Part shown: positions 11,183 through 19,628 of the stretch, piece after piece
How positions within the stretch are numbered: position 1 is the first letter of the stretch
Layout of the letters: each line of letters opens with the position of its first letter
Assembly: GCA_900100595.1 (NCBI GenBank)
Contig: FMUA01000009.1
Coordinates: 87,261-139,455 of the forward strand
Source of the DNA: Ruminococcaceae bacterium P7
GTDB lineage: Bacteria; Bacillota; Clostridia; Oscillospirales; Acutalibacteraceae
Reading direction: 5' to 3'
Length of the DNA stretch: 52,195 bases
The notes under the pieces: model-generated
What the model saw: only the letters and a program-made list of their open reading frames with translations
Told to the model about the DNA's origin: nothing
Databases searched by the model: none
Translations under genes and position numbers: made by a program

Positions 11183-14005
11183 ATGTCACTGGAAAAAATC
11201 ATTGTAAAAGGCGCAAAAGAACACAACCTGAAAAATATCGACGTGGAGATCCCGCGTGAAAAGCTCGTCGTAATCACGGGACTTTCCGGCTCGGGCAAAA
11301 GCTCCCTCGCGTTTGACACGATCTACGCGGAGGGTCAGCGCCGCTATGTCGAGAGCCTGTCCTCCTACGCGCGGATGTTTCTCGGTCAGATGGACAAGCC
11401 CAACGTCGAGAGCATCGAGGGACTGTCTCCCGCGATATCCATCGACCAGAAAACAACCTCCAAGAATCCGCGCTCGACGGTGGGCACGGTGACGGAGATC
11501 TACGACTATCTGCGACTGCTCTACGCCCGCATCGGCGTGCCGCACTGCACCGTCTGCGGCAGGGAGATCCGCCAGCAGACGGTTGACCAGATCGTCGACA
11601 AGATCATGTCCTATCCCGTCGGCACCAAGATCCAGGTCATGTCGCCCGTGGTGCGCGGACGCAAGGGTGAGCACGCCAAGGTGCTCGACAGCGCGAGAAA
11701 GGCGGGCTTTGTCCGCGTCAGAGCGGACGGCATCATCTATGATTTACAGGAGAAAATTCCTTTAGAGAAAAATAAAAAGCATAATATCGAGATCATCGTT
11801 GACCGTCTGGTGATAAAGCCCGAGATCATGTCGCGCCTGTCCGACAGCATCGAGACAGCCTCCAAGCACAGCGGCGGACTCGTCGTCGTCAATTTCGGCG
11901 AGGAGGATGTGACCTTTTCGCAAAAATACGCCTGTCCCGACCACGGAGTCAGCATTGACGACCTCACGCCGCGCATGTTCTCCTTCAACAATCCCTTCGG
12001 CGCATGCCCGAAATGCACGGGTCTGGGCGTTTTCCTCAAAATCGACGAGGACAAAATAATTCCCGACAGGAATAAAAGCATCAAGGAGGGCGCGATTAAA
12101 GGCGGCGGCTGGGCGATGGAGGGCAGCACCATTGCGGCGATGTACTATGAAGCGCTCGCGCGACATTACAAATTCTCGCTGAGCAAGCCCGTCAGGGACA
12201 TCCCCGACGACGTGGTGCAGAAAATCCTCTACGGCACGGGCGACGAAAAGCTGACGGTTCACCGCCAGTCAGTCTACGGCAAGGGCACCTATGAAACGCC
12301 GTTCGAGGGAGTCATCACAAACCTCGAGCGCCGCTACCGCGAGACCTCGTCGAACTGGATCAAGGACGAGATCCGCACCTACATGGCGGAAATTCCCTGC
12401 GACGCGTGCCACGGCGAGCGTCTGTGCAAGGAGAGCCTTGCCGTCACGGTCGGCGGCATCAACATCTCCGACCTCTGCAAGAAGAGCGTCACGGACGCGA
12501 TCGCATTCATGCAGAACCTCGAGCTGACCGAAAAGGAGCGCATCATCGGCGCGGAGATCCTCAAGGAGATCATCGAGCGGCTCAACTTCCTCAAGAGCGT
12601 GGGACTGGGTTATCTGACCCTTTCGCGCAGCTCGGGAACGCTCAGCGGCGGCGAGAGCCAGCGCATCCGCCTTGCGACCCAGATCGGCAGCTCGCTGATG
12701 GGCGTGCTCTATATCCTTGACGAGCCGAGCATCGGACTCCACCAGCGCGACAACGAAAAGCTGCTCGCGACGCTCAAACGCCTGCGTGATCTGGGCAACA
12801 CGGTCATTGTCGTTGAGCACGACGAGGACACCATGTACGCCGCGGACTGGATCGTGGACGTCGGTCCCGGGGCAGGTATTCACGGCGGTCAGATCGTCTG
12901 TACGGGCGCTGTTGACACGATCAAGCAGTGCGAAGGCTCCGTCACGGGTCAGTACCTGAGCGGCAGACGAGGGGTTCCCGTGCCTGCTGAACGGCGCAAG
13001 GGCAACGGCAAGTTCCTCGAGGTGATCGGAGCGGAGCAGAACAACCTCAAAAAAATCAACGTCAAGATTCCGCTCGGAGAGTTCGTCTGTGTGACGGGCG
13101 TATCCGGCTCGGGCAAAAGCTCGCTCGTCAACGAGATCCTCTACAAGAGCCTTGCACGCGAGCTGAACCGCGCCAAGACGACGCCGGGTGCGCATAAGGC
13201 GATCCGCGGCATGGAGAATCTCGACAAGGTCATCGAAATCGACCAGAGCCCCATCGGCAGAACGCCGCGCTCGAACGCCGCGACCTATACGGGCTTGTTT
13301 ACGGACATCCGCGCGCTGTTTGCCTCCACGCAGGACGCGAAAATGCGCGGCTTCAGTCAGAGCCGCTTCTCGTTCAATGTCAAGGGCGGCAGATGCGAGG
13401 CGTGTCAGGGAGACGGCATCATCAAGATCGAGATGCACTTCCTTTCGGACGTCTATGTGCCCTGCGAGGTCTGCAAGGGCAAGCGCTATAACCGCGAGAC
13501 GCTCGAGGTGCGCTACAAGGGAAAGAATATCTCGGACGTGCTCGATATGACGGTCGAGGAGGCAATGGACTTCTTCTCCAATATCCCGAAGCTTTACCGC
13601 AAGCTGAAAACGCTCTTTGACGTGGGACTGGGCTATATCAAGCTCGGACAGCCTGCCACGACGCTCTCGGGCGGCGAAGCGCAGCGCGTGAAGCTCGCGA
13701 CGGAGCTGTCAAAGCGCAGCACGGGCAGGACGATCTATATTCTCGACGAGCCGACGACGGGTCTGCATATCGCGGACGTTCACCGCTTGGTCGACGTGCT
13801 GCAGCTGCTTGTCGAGGGCGGCAACACGGTGGTTGTCATCGAGCACAACCTCGACCTGATCAAGACAGCCGACCACATCATCGACCTCGGTCCCGAGGGC
13901 GGCGATATGGGCGGTCAGATCGTCGCACAGGGAACGCCCGAGCAGGTCGCGGAGAATCCCGCTTCCTTTACGGGGCAGTATCTGAAACCGTTGCTGGAAA
14001 AATAA
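11183..14005 (+). CDS. uvrA: UvrABC excinuclease subunit A
   Basis: DNA-damage-recognising ABC ATPase of nucleotide excision repair. At 940 residues it has both nucleotide-binding domains: Walker [10 protein letters not shown] (33-41) and a second GVSGSGKSS in the C-terminal half, ABC signatures LSGGESQRI and [12 protein letters not shown], and zinc-finger cysteine pairs ([17 protein letters not shown]...CEVCKGKRY). No strong Shine-Dalgarno precedes the ATG at 11183, and an inverted repeat lies just upstream. The gene appears monocistronic; uvrB and uvrC are not in the window. Confidence 0.97.
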   Translation: MSLEKIIVKGAKEHNLKNIDVEIPREKLVVITGLSGSGKSSLAFDTIYAEGQRRYVESLSSYARMFLGQMDKPNVESIEGLSPAISIDQKTTSKNPRSTVGTVTEIYDYLRLLYARIGVPHCTVCGREIRQQTVDQIVDKIMSYPVGTKIQVMSPVVRGRKGEHAKVLDSARKAGFVRVRADGIIYDLQEKIPLEKNKKHNIEIIVDRLVIKPEIMSRLSDSIETASKHSGGLVVVNFGEEDVTFSQKYACPDHGVSIDDLTPRMFSFNNPFGACPKCTGLGVFLKIDEDKIIPDRNKSIKEGAIKGGGWAMEGSTIAAMYYEALARHYKFSLSKPVRDIPDDVVQKILYGTGDEKLTVHRQSVYGKGTYETPFEGVITNLERRYRETSSNWIKDEIRTYMAEIPCDACHGERLCKESLAVTVGGINISDLCKKSVTDAIAFMQNLELTEKERIIGAEILKEIIERLNFLKSVGLGYLTLSRSSGTLSGGESQRIRLATQIGSSLMGVLYILDEPSIGLHQRDNEKLLATLKRLRDLGNTVIVVEHDEDTMYAADWIVDVGPGAGIHGGQIVCTGAVDTIKQCEGSVTGQYLSGRRGVPVPAERRKGNGKFLEVIGAEQNNLKKINVKIPLGEFVCVTGVSGSGKSSLVNEILYKSLARELNRAKTTPGAHKAIRGMENLDKVIEIDQSPIGRTPRSNAATYTGLFTDIRALFASTQDAKMRGFSQSRFSFNVKGGRCEACQGDGIIKIEMHFLSDVYVPCEVCKGKRYNRETLEVRYKGKNISDVLDMTVEEAMDFFSNIPKLYRKLKTLFDVGLGYIKLGQPATTLSGGEAQRVKLATELSKRSTGRTIYILDEPTTGLHIADVHRLVDVLQLLVEGGNTVVVIEHNLDLIKTADHIIDLGPEGGDMGGQIVAQGTPEQVAENPASFTGQYLKPLLEK

Positions 14006-14011
14006 GAAAAT

Positions 14012-14047
14012 GAGGACAGGCATTTCCCGTATGTCCTCTGATTTTTT
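14012..14047 (+). terminator. Terminator after uvrA
   Basis: GAGGACA (14012-14018) pairs with TGTCCTC (14032-14038) around a 13-base loop, followed by a T-run (14042-14047). Confidence 0.75.
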
Positions 14048-14140
14048 ATAAGAAGGCGCCGAAAAATTGCAGTGTACTATGCAATTGCACGTTTCGGGAT
14101 GCTTTTCGGGAATGAACGGGGTATGTTTTTTCTTACCGAC

Positions 14141-14252
14141 CCGCATCGAGTGGATACGACCGTATACGAAAAGCAATGCGTCGCATCGAGTGGGTACGAC
14201 CGTATACGAAAAGCAATGCGCCGCATCGAGTGGGTACGACCGTATTCGACTC
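14141..14252. repeat. 40-bp tandem repeat with palindromic ends, 2.7 copies
   Basis: Two full 40-base copies (14141-14180, 14181-14220) and a partial third (14221-14252) differ at only a few positions. Each unit begins CCGCATCGAGTGG and ends AAAGCAATGCG, so its ends (CGCAT and ATGCG) can pair, and its centre contains the self-complementary CGTATACG. The word TACGACCGTA recurs in the element at 11121-11164. No protein with a ribosome binding site is encoded here. Confidence 0.85.
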
Positions 14253-14256
14253 GTAA

Positions 14257-14388
14257 CAAGAAGAAGAGAAAGAAGAAGAGAAAGAAGAAGACAAAGAAGA
14301 AGACAAAGAAGAAGACAAAGAAGAAGACAAAGAAGAAGACAAAGAAGAAGACAAAGAAGAAGACAAAGAAGAAGAAGAAGAGAAAGAC
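14257..14388. repeat. 12-bp purine microsatellite (AAAGAAGAAGAC)n
   Basis: About eleven 12-base units of the form AAAGAAGAAGAC/G run head to tail directly after the 40-bp repeats. One strand is almost pure purine. Open frames across it encode only Lys/Thr or Ser/Leu runs and are rejected as genes. Copy number is likely to vary by slipped-strand replication. Confidence 0.9.
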
Positions 14389-14539
14389 ACTTTTGCTTCC
14401 GTGAGAGAGTGGAGTTTGTTACCTTTGGTTTCCGGCGGAAAAACCCCATACGACTGCCGGAAAAGGGAGTGTCGCCCTGTTTGAGGACAGAAAAATGTAT
14501 TACAAAAGATTACAAAGTTGTTACTAATAAAGCAATTAG

Positions 14540-14580
14540 CTGTATAAAAACAATAAGTATTGCCTAATCTTTTTATACAG
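14540..14580. repeat. AT-rich inverted repeat
   Basis: CTGTATAAAAA (14540-14550) and TTTTTATACAG (14570-14580) form an 11-bp perfect stem with a 19-base loop. It lies in the gap between uvrA and the LPSGxT repeat protein and has no clear role. It may be a weak terminator or an element end. The rest of 14389-14690 shows no gene. Confidence 0.55.
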
Positions 14581-14690
14581 AATTCACAAATCTGAATTGG
14601 ATTTTCTCAAATCGCTTGCTTTTTTTCAATCTTTGTGAAATAATAGATTATGAACTACTGTAATATTTTTGAGGCGTTTTGTGAAAAACA

Positions 14691-14862
14691 GGTGCTATCG
14701 TCCAGAAGGATAAGTGCAGGATAGCAAATACCAGTTTTTGGCAAAACAGACTGAGGGCACATAGATCGTTCGTTCCTTGAAGAATCCTCATGGTGCATCA
14801 TCCGTTCCATAGGCAGCAGACGCAGAAGGCGCAAGTCCGGAAAAGTTCCTTTTGCGGTGCGC
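14691..14862 (+). promoter_or_regulatory. Structured leader of the repeat-protein gene
   Basis: The roughly 230 bases upstream of the repeat-protein start hold no gene but can fold. TGCTATC (14693-14699) pairs with GATAGCA (14720-14726), enclosing TCC-AGAA-GGA (14701-14710). A second potential hairpin is bounded by GCGC near 14829 and GCGC near 14862. I could not match this to a riboswitch class that I know. A cis-regulatory role is an inference from structure and leader length. Confidence 0.35.
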
Positions 14863-14921
14863 GTGGTGATGGAGATGTTTTCTGCCCCTTCGCAAATTTG
14901 AACCGAAAGGAGGAGATGCCA

Positions 14922-16145
14922 TTGAATGTGTATGACAGAGTGTTGAATCGAATTGAAAAATATGCGCTGGTTTTTAGTGCCGTCGTATTGTTTTTTATCA
15001 TCGTTTCCACTGTGTTCTCAACCAGTATCATGCGTGTCGGTGACAGAGATATGGTACTGGAAAAACCGAAAAGTCATTACGGTTATGCCGATGATATCGT
15101 CGATTTTCAGAATGCTTCCACGAATCCCGAATCAACGGCGAATGCAATACAGAATATTCCTGCTATTGTGTCAAACCGCAGCTTTGCGCAGCAGGCTCAG
15201 GCAGTCAGCGCGACGAGTGCGGCGCAGCGCAGTACCGCAGCGCCGACAGCAGCGCCCCAGACAACGGCTTCTCCTTCGTCGTCAGCTGCTGAGGAGACGA
15301 CAGAACTGACAACGGCTCTTGCCTCAACGGCAGGCTCCACGGCAGCTTCTTCTTCGCATCACTCCACCACGGCTGCCGCTACGAGCACTTCGCCTTCTTC
15401 AACGGCGACGGATTCTTCGGAAAGCACGTCGCCCTCGGGCGTCACATTACCGTCGGGCTTCACACTGCCGTCGGGAAGTACGCTGCCGTCAGGCTTCACG
15501 TTACCGTCAGGCTACACACTGCCGTCCGGCTATACACTGCCGACAGAGCAGACGTTGCCGTCGGGTTACACGCTGCCTTCAGGCTATACGCTGCCGTCAG
15601 GCTTTACATGGCCGGCGGGCTACACACTGCCGTCGGGATGCACACTGCCGACAGACTTTACATGGCCGCCGGGCTTCACATTACCGTCAGGCTGCACGCT
15701 GCCGACAGGATGCACACTGCCGTCAGACTTCACGATGCCGACGACGCTCAACACAGAGCCTGCGGAATCGACAGTTCCCACCGAGATCACCACAGAGCCT
15801 TACGAGGACACTGCTTCGGCTCCGGAAGATAGCTCAGCGCCTGAAGAAACCGAACCGACGGAAAGCAACGAGACATCCTACCTGATCATCACTACCGATG
15901 ATCCGAGCACCGCGATTCCGATTCTTGCCCCTGTTGCTACTGACGCGACTTCGCTGAAAAAAGAGATCATTATCAGGGCAACTCTCCCCATTGCTGCGAA
16001 GAATGTCGGCGCAAAGGCTTCCGGCAAGGCTGCAGCAAATCAGACACCCGTTCCCACGGGCAGCGCATCCTATGCGGGAATCGTATTGATTCTGATGATT
16101 GCGGTCACCGTCTGCATCTATTTCTTCTATCGGAAGAAAAGATAA
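14922..16145 (+). CDS. Membrane-anchored protein with LPSGxT hexapeptide repeats
   Basis: Unrecognised protein of about 407 residues. It has an N-terminal membrane helix after a short basic start (ALVFSAVVLFFIIVSTVF), a Ser/Thr/Ala-rich linker, then about 17 consecutive hexapeptides of the pattern LPSGxT (x is mostly Tyr, Phe or Cys; some units read LPTDFT or WPAGYT). An acidic Glu/Thr/Ser region, a second membrane helix (about 25 residues from the end) and a RKKR tail follow. It is probably displayed outside the cell. I place the start at TTG 14922, 6-8 bases after AGGAGGAG (14908-14915). The ATG at 14916 is too close to that site, and the upstream ATG at 14790 lacks one. PVPTG before the last helix only loosely resembles a sortase signal. 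DNA-level repetition suggests length variation between strains. Confidence 0.75.
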   Translation: MNVYDRVLNRIEKYALVFSAVVLFFIIVSTVFSTSIMRVGDRDMVLEKPKSHYGYADDIVDFQNASTNPESTANAIQNIPAIVSNRSFAQQAQAVSATSAAQRSTAAPTAAPQTTASPSSSAAEETTELTTALASTAGSTAASSSHHSTTAAATSTSPSSTATDSSESTSPSGVTLPSGFTLPSGSTLPSGFTLPSGYTLPSGYTLPTEQTLPSGYTLPSGYTLPSGFTWPAGYTLPSGCTLPTDFTWPPGFTLPSGCTLPTGCTLPSDFTMPTTLNTEPAESTVPTEITTEPYEDTASAPEDSSAPEETEPTESNETSYLIITTDDPSTAIPILAPVATDATSLKKEIIIRATLPIAAKNVGAKASGKAAANQTPVPTGSASYAGIVLILMIAVTVCIYFFYRKKR

Positions 16146-16180
16146 TGCGGTGAGTGCTTCATAACACAGAGAAAAGAAAA

Positions 16181-16218
16181 AGACCTCACACAGATGAACG
16201 TCTGTGTGAGGTTTTTTT
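16181..16218 (+). terminator. Strong terminator after the repeat-protein gene
   Basis: A 12-bp perfect stem (ACCTCACACAGA 16183-16194 with TCTGTGTGAGGT 16201-16212) with a 6-base loop is followed by a run of T. Confidence 0.92.
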
Positions 16219-16258
16219 ATGCCGCATTGACAAATAGACGAAACAACGGAAATATCCT

Positions 16259-16287
16259 TTGCATTCTGTGCGTATCTGTGGTAGAAT
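16259..16287 (+). promoter_or_regulatory. Promoter for the SWIM-domain gene
   Basis: TTGCAT (16259-16264) and TAGAAT (16282-16287) are separated by 17 bases, 55 bases upstream of the start codon. Confidence 0.65.
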
Positions 16288-16341
16288 AGACGTAATCAAT
16301 CGGAGACAGGACTCCGAAAATTCGACAGGAGGTTTTTTCTC

Positions 16342-16701
16342 ATGAAAGACTGGAGAGAATTATTCGAGGACGACGCATTGGTAGACGGCTGGGAGCTGTA
16401 TCTGGACGGAAAGGTGGAAAACCTTGAGGTCTATGAGGAGGACGACGGAAAATACGCGGAGATTTCCGCGGTGGTATATGACGAGGATCCCGAGGATGAT
16501 TCCGACGACGACGAGACCGAGGAGGCAGAGGAGTTCGAGGTATATTCCGAGATAGAGGGTGACGACATCATCGAGATCACCTGCGAGTGCCATGAGTCGC
16601 TGGAGGGCGGCTTCTGCAAGCATATGGCGGCAATGTACTACGAATTTGAGGACGAGCACGGCACAGTCTGGGAGGAAAACAAGGATAAGGAAGCCGAATA
16701 A
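16342..16701 (+). CDS. Small acidic SWIM zinc-finger protein
   Basis: A 119-residue, extremely acidic protein with a long Asp/Glu run in the middle (about residues 49-70). Near the end, CECHESLEGGFCKHMAAMYY fits the SWIM zinc-finger pattern CxC...CxH, a module that binds DNA or protein in ATPases and transposase-like proteins. Here it stands alone without any enzymatic domain. The Shine-Dalgarno is AGGAGG before ATG 16342. It has its own promoter and no obvious operon partner. The specific function is unknown; a DNA-mimic or adaptor role would be speculation. Confidence 0.8.
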   Translation: MKDWRELFEDDALVDGWELYLDGKVENLEVYEEDDGKYAEISAVVYDEDPEDDSDDDETEEAEEFEVYSEIEGDDIIEITCECHESLEGGFCKHMAAMYYEFEDEHGTVWEENKDKEAE

Positions 16702-16753
16702 GGCATTATTTACAAAAAACTTCAACAAATTAACTTAATATTCCAATAAAGAC

Positions 16754-16782
16754 TTGCAATTTCTGTTTTAAGTGATTATAAT
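16754..16782 (+). promoter_or_regulatory. Promoter for the purine permease
   Basis: TTGCAA (16754-16759) and TATAAT (16777-16782) with an ideal 17-base spacer. The predicted transcript start falls at about 16788-16790, exactly at the 5' arm of the hairpin annotated next. Confidence 0.85.
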
Positions 16783-16786
16783 TTAT

Positions 16787-16824
16787 TATGGAATCAGATT
16801 CAGGTATCTGAATCTGGTTCCATA
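16787..16824 (+). promoter_or_regulatory. 5'-terminal leader hairpin of the permease mRNA
   Basis: TATGGAA (16787-16793) pairs with TTCCATA (16818-16824) and CAGATTCAG (16795-16803) with CTGAATCTG (16808-16816), joined by one U.G wobble, giving a 17-bp stem with a GUAU loop. It starts at the predicted +1. The tail AAATTTTTG is a weak T-run, so it may act as an attenuator, an mRNA 5'-end stabiliser, or an operator at the DNA level. It does not match the purine riboswitch. Confidence 0.7.
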
Positions 16825-16847
16825 AAATTTTTGAGGAGGAACATTCT

Positions 16848-18233
16848 TTGGAAAAATTATTCAAGCTCAAAGAGAATGGCACCACCGTCAGAACAGAAAT
16901 TGTGGCAGGTATTACGACCTTTCTGGCTATGGCGTATATTCTCGCGGTAAACCCGAATATCCTTTCGGCTGCGGGTATGCCGAATGACGCTATTTTTGCG
17001 GCGACGGCGATCTCCGCAGCTTTTGCGACGTTGATCATGGCGTTCTTCGCGAACTATCCCGTGGTTCTCGCTTCGGGCATGGGACTCAACGCCTACTTCG
17101 CGTTCTCCGTTGTACCCCAGCTCGCGGAGCAGGGTATTACCGACCCGTGGAGGGTTGCGCTGACCGCGATCCTGTTTGAGGGCGTTATTTTTATCATTCT
17201 CTCTATCTTCAAGTTCAGAGAGACCCTCGTCAACAAGGTTCCCAAGAACCTCAAGCTCGGCATCTCGGCAGGTATCGGTCTGTTTATCGCGATCGTCGGA
17301 CTCAAGGGCGCCAACATCACCGTTGACGATCCCTCGACGCTCGTCACGCTCGGCGACGTCGGTTCACCGCAGGTCGTTCTCGCGGTTCTCGGACTGCTCA
17401 TCATCGCGGCTCTGTGGCACTTCAAGGTCAAGGGCGCTATCCTGATCGGCATTGTCGCGACATGGATTTTCGGCATGATCGCGCAGGTGACGGGCTGGTA
17501 TCAGGTTGACCCTGCGGCAAGCGCGTTCTCGGTCATCCCCGATTTCAGCAACTACACGGTATTCGCGCCTGTTCAGTCGATGGCGACGACCACCTTCTTC
17601 AAGTTTGATTTCGCTTATGTGGCTTCCAACGCGGTCAACTTCGCGGTTATCGTGTTCGCGTTCCTGTTTGTCGACCTGTTCGACACCGTCGGCACCCTGA
17701 TCGGCGTGGCGCAGGAGGGCGGTCTCCTCGACAAGAACGGCGAGCTTCCCAAGGTCGGCAGAGCGCTGATGGCGGACGCTGTCGGCACCGTAGGCGGCGC
17801 AATGCTGGGTACCTCCACCGTTACCTCCTATGTTGAGTCCACCACGGGCGTTGCGGAAGGCGGCAAGACCGGTCTGACCGCGCTGACCTCGGCGGTACTC
17901 TTCCTGCTGGCGCTTCCTCTGTACCCGATTTTCCTCGCGATCCCGTCGTTCGCTACGACTCCCGCTCTGGTATTCGTCGGTCTGCTGATGGTCAAGAACG
18001 TCACCAAGATGGACTTCGATTCCGATATCGCGGACACCCTCGGCGGCTTCTTCGCGATCATTATGATGCCCTTTACCTACTCCATCGCGAACGGTATCAT
18101 GTTCGGCATCATCGCATGGGTCATTCTCAAGGTCGTAACCGGCAAAATCAAGGACATTCATCCCGTTATGTGGGTGTCGTTCGTACTCTTCGCCGTGCGC
18201 ATCGTCACGATCATCATGGGCGTTTCTTCATAA
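16848..18233 (+). CDS. NCS2-family purine (guanine/hypoxanthine-type) permease
   Basis: Integral membrane transporter of 461 residues with about 12-14 hydrophobic segments, of the AzgA/PbuG-like branch: it begins with the conserved TTVRTEIVAGITTFLAMAYIL-type segment and contains GMGLNAYFAF (near residue 77), IGLFIAIVGLKGA and the FVDLFDTVGTLIGVA signature. It would import purine bases by proton symport, feeding hpt. The start is TTG at 16848 after GAGGAGGAAC. Substrate choice among guanine, hypoxanthine and adenine cannot be decided from sequence alone. It is flanked by its own promoter and terminator. Confidence 0.9.
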   Translation: MEKLFKLKENGTTVRTEIVAGITTFLAMAYILAVNPNILSAAGMPNDAIFAATAISAAFATLIMAFFANYPVVLASGMGLNAYFAFSVVPQLAEQGITDPWRVALTAILFEGVIFIILSIFKFRETLVNKVPKNLKLGISAGIGLFIAIVGLKGANITVDDPSTLVTLGDVGSPQVVLAVLGLLIIAALWHFKVKGAILIGIVATWIFGMIAQVTGWYQVDPAASAFSVIPDFSNYTVFAPVQSMATTTFFKFDFAYVASNAVNFAVIVFAFLFVDLFDTVGTLIGVAQEGGLLDKNGELPKVGRALMADAVGTVGGAMLGTSTVTSYVESTTGVAEGGKTGLTALTSAVLFLLALPLYPIFLAIPSFATTPALVFVGLLMVKNVTKMDFDSDIADTLGGFFAIIMMPFTYSIANGIMFGIIAWVILKVVTGKIKDIHPVMWVSFVLFAVRIVTIIMGVSS

Positions 18234-18251
18234 CTTCAATAATACTAAAAC

Positions 18252-18285
18252 AAGGGTTGGCTTCTTTATCAGCCAACCCTTTCTT
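18252..18285 (+). terminator. Terminator after the purine permease
   Basis: AAGGGTTGGCT (18252-18262) pairs perfectly with AGCCAACCCTT (18271-18281) around an 8-base loop, followed by TTCTTT. Confidence 0.88.
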
Positions 18286-18302
18286 TGCGCATGAAACAGA
18301 AA

Positions 18303-18327
18303 AAGAGCGGCTCACTGAGCCGCTCTT
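18303..18327 (-). terminator. Terminator after rubredoxin
   Basis: GAGCGGCTCA (18305-18314) is mirrored by TGAGCCGCTC (18316-18325). Read on the minus strand it is followed by a CTTTTT run, so it ends the leftward rubredoxin transcript. Confidence 0.8.
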
Positions 18328-18340
18328 CATTTTCTTGTGA

Positions 18341-18502
18341 TTATTCCTCGTAGGGAACGAAATCCTCTTTGCCTACGCCGCAGACGGGGCAGCACCAATC
18401 CTCGGGGATATCCTCGAACGCGGTGCCGGGAGCGATACCGCCATCGGGATCGCCCTCTGCGGGATCATAGATGTAGCCGCAGGGCTCGCACATATACTTC
18501 AT
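18341..18502 (-). CDS. Rubredoxin
   Basis: A 53-residue iron-only redox protein. The two Cys pairs that hold the single iron are CEPCG (Cys5, Cys8) and CPVCG (Cys38, Cys41), and the aromatic core (Tyr3, Tyr10, Tyr12, Phe29, Trp36, Phe48) is as expected. Length and the [21 protein letters not shown] central segment match the family closely. The start at 18502 follows AAAGGAG, and a near-consensus promoter lies upstream. It probably carries electrons to rubrerythrin- or superoxide-reductase-type oxygen detoxification, but no partner gene is nearby. Confidence 0.95.
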   Translation of the reverse strand: MKYMCEPCGYIYDPAEGDPDGGIAPGTAFEDIPEDWCCPVCGVGKEDFVPYEE

Positions 18503-18547
18503 GCTTCAAAACTCCTTTCTTTTGGTATTTTGTTCCTTGATGCTACA

Positions 18548-18576
18548 ATTATACACGATAAAAGGAGGTTCGTCAA
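18548..18576 (-). promoter_or_regulatory. Promoter for rubredoxin
   Basis: On the minus strand, TTGACG (18576-18571) and TATAAT (18553-18548) are separated by exactly 17 bases. The -35 lies only nine bases beyond the ddh stop codon, so rubredoxin can be expressed separately from ddh. Confidence 0.82.
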
Positions 18577-18584
18577 TAAGCAGC

Positions 18585-19559
18585 TTAGAGCAAATGCGCT
18601 CTCATTTCGTCGCCCGACATGCGGTTGAGGTAGGAGGGAGCGATGTCAAAGACGGTCTTTGCGCCCTTGACGCCCTCAGCGTTCAGTCTTGCCGCCGCTC
18701 TCGCGTAGGCGACCAGCACGGAGCCGGTGAACTCGGGGTTGGAGTCGAGGGTGAGGCTGTATTCGATGACGTGCTTCACGCCGTCGCTGGACTCACCCGA
18801 ATAGATGACGGAGCCGCCGTGGGGCAGACCGCTGTGGTTCTTCTTCATTTCCGCCTCGTCGATGAAGTGGACGGTGGTGTCGTAGTCGGAGAAGTAGTTG
18901 GGCATGGTCTTGATCTCGTTCTCGATTCTCGCGAGGTCGGCGCCCTCCTCGGCGACGACAAAGCACTCTCTGGTGTGCTTCTCTCTGGTGGTCAGCTCGG
19001 GATTCTCACCGCTGCGCACCTTTTCGAGAGCCGCGGGAACGGGGATGGTGTACTGACGGCAGTCCCTGACGCCCTCGATTCTTCTGACCGCGTCGGAGTG
19101 TCCCTGACTGACGCCCTTGCCCCAGAAGGTGTACGCCTGACCGTCGGGCAGAACCGCGGTCGCGTACGCTCTGCTGATGGAGAACATACCGGGATCCCAG
19201 CCGCAGGAAATGATGCCGATGGTGCCCGCTTCCTTTGCCGCCTTGTCGACGTTCGCGAAGTGCTCGGGGATTCTCGCGTGGGTGTCAAAGGAGTCGATGA
19301 CGTTGTACATTGCCGCGTACTTGGGGGTCATCGCGGGCAGGTCGGTCGCGGAGCCGCCGCAGATGATGAGTACGTCGATGTCTTCCTTGCCTGTGTCGAG
19401 GTCAGCGGTGCTTTTGACCGCGACGCCTTCGGTGTTGATGGTGAGGGTCGAGGGGTCGCGTCGGGTGTAGACCGCGACGAGCTCCATATCCTCGTTTTTC
19501 TTGATGGCAGCCTCAACGCCTCTGCCGAGGTTGCCGTAACCCAAAATACCGATTTTCAT
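18585..19559 (-). CDS. ddh: meso-Diaminopimelate D-dehydrogenase
   Basis: NADPH-dependent enzyme that makes meso-diaminopimelate directly from tetrahydrodipicolinate, a one-step route to lysine and peptidoglycan precursor. The 324-residue length is standard. The Rossmann motif GILGYGNLGRG is at residues 4-14, with the family segments VYTRRDP, CGGSATDLP and SCGWDPGMFSISR (substrate and cofactor contacts). The Shine-Dalgarno is AGGAGGAAT. It lies 69 bases after nadC on the same strand; a GC hairpin with no T-run lies between, so read-through from nadBC is likely. Confidence 0.94.
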   Translation of the reverse strand: MKIGILGYGNLGRGVEAAIKKNEDMELVAVYTRRDPSTLTINTEGVAVKSTADLDTGKEDIDVLIICGGSATDLPAMTPKYAAMYNVIDSFDTHARIPEHFANVDKAAKEAGTIGIISCGWDPGMFSISRAYATAVLPDGQAYTFWGKGVSQGHSDAVRRIEGVRDCRQYTIPVPAALEKVRSGENPELTTREKHTRECFVVAEEGADLARIENEIKTMPNYFSDYDTTVHFIDEAEMKKNHSGLPHGGSVIYSGESSDGVKHVIEYSLTLDSNPEFTGSVLVAYARAAARLNAEGVKGAKTVFDIAPSYLNRMSGDEMRAHLL

Positions 19560-19628
19560 GTTGATTCCTCCTGTGGATTCTATCGCAGGGGCGGATAACC
19601 GCCCGCCTGACGTTGTAATGATATGCGG

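Noticed and set aside
14141..14252. CRISPR array
   Set aside because: The 40-bp units are contiguous with no unique spacers and no cas genes are present. The 21-bp array at 48687-48770 fails for the same reason.
14067..14567. Open frames across the 40-bp and 12-bp repeats
   Set aside because: They encode only repeat-derived Lys/Arg/Thr or Ser/Leu runs, exist in several frames at once and lack a Shine-Dalgarno.
16050..16145. LPXTG-type sortase signal on the repeat protein
   Set aside because: PVPTG before the last helix lacks the residue between Pro and Thr, and the many LPSGxT units are inside the repeat array, not at the C-terminal sorting position.
16754..16847. Purine riboswitch before the permease
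   Set aside because: The conserved core (TATAATCC...GTTTCTACC) is absent; the leader is one long simple hairpin.
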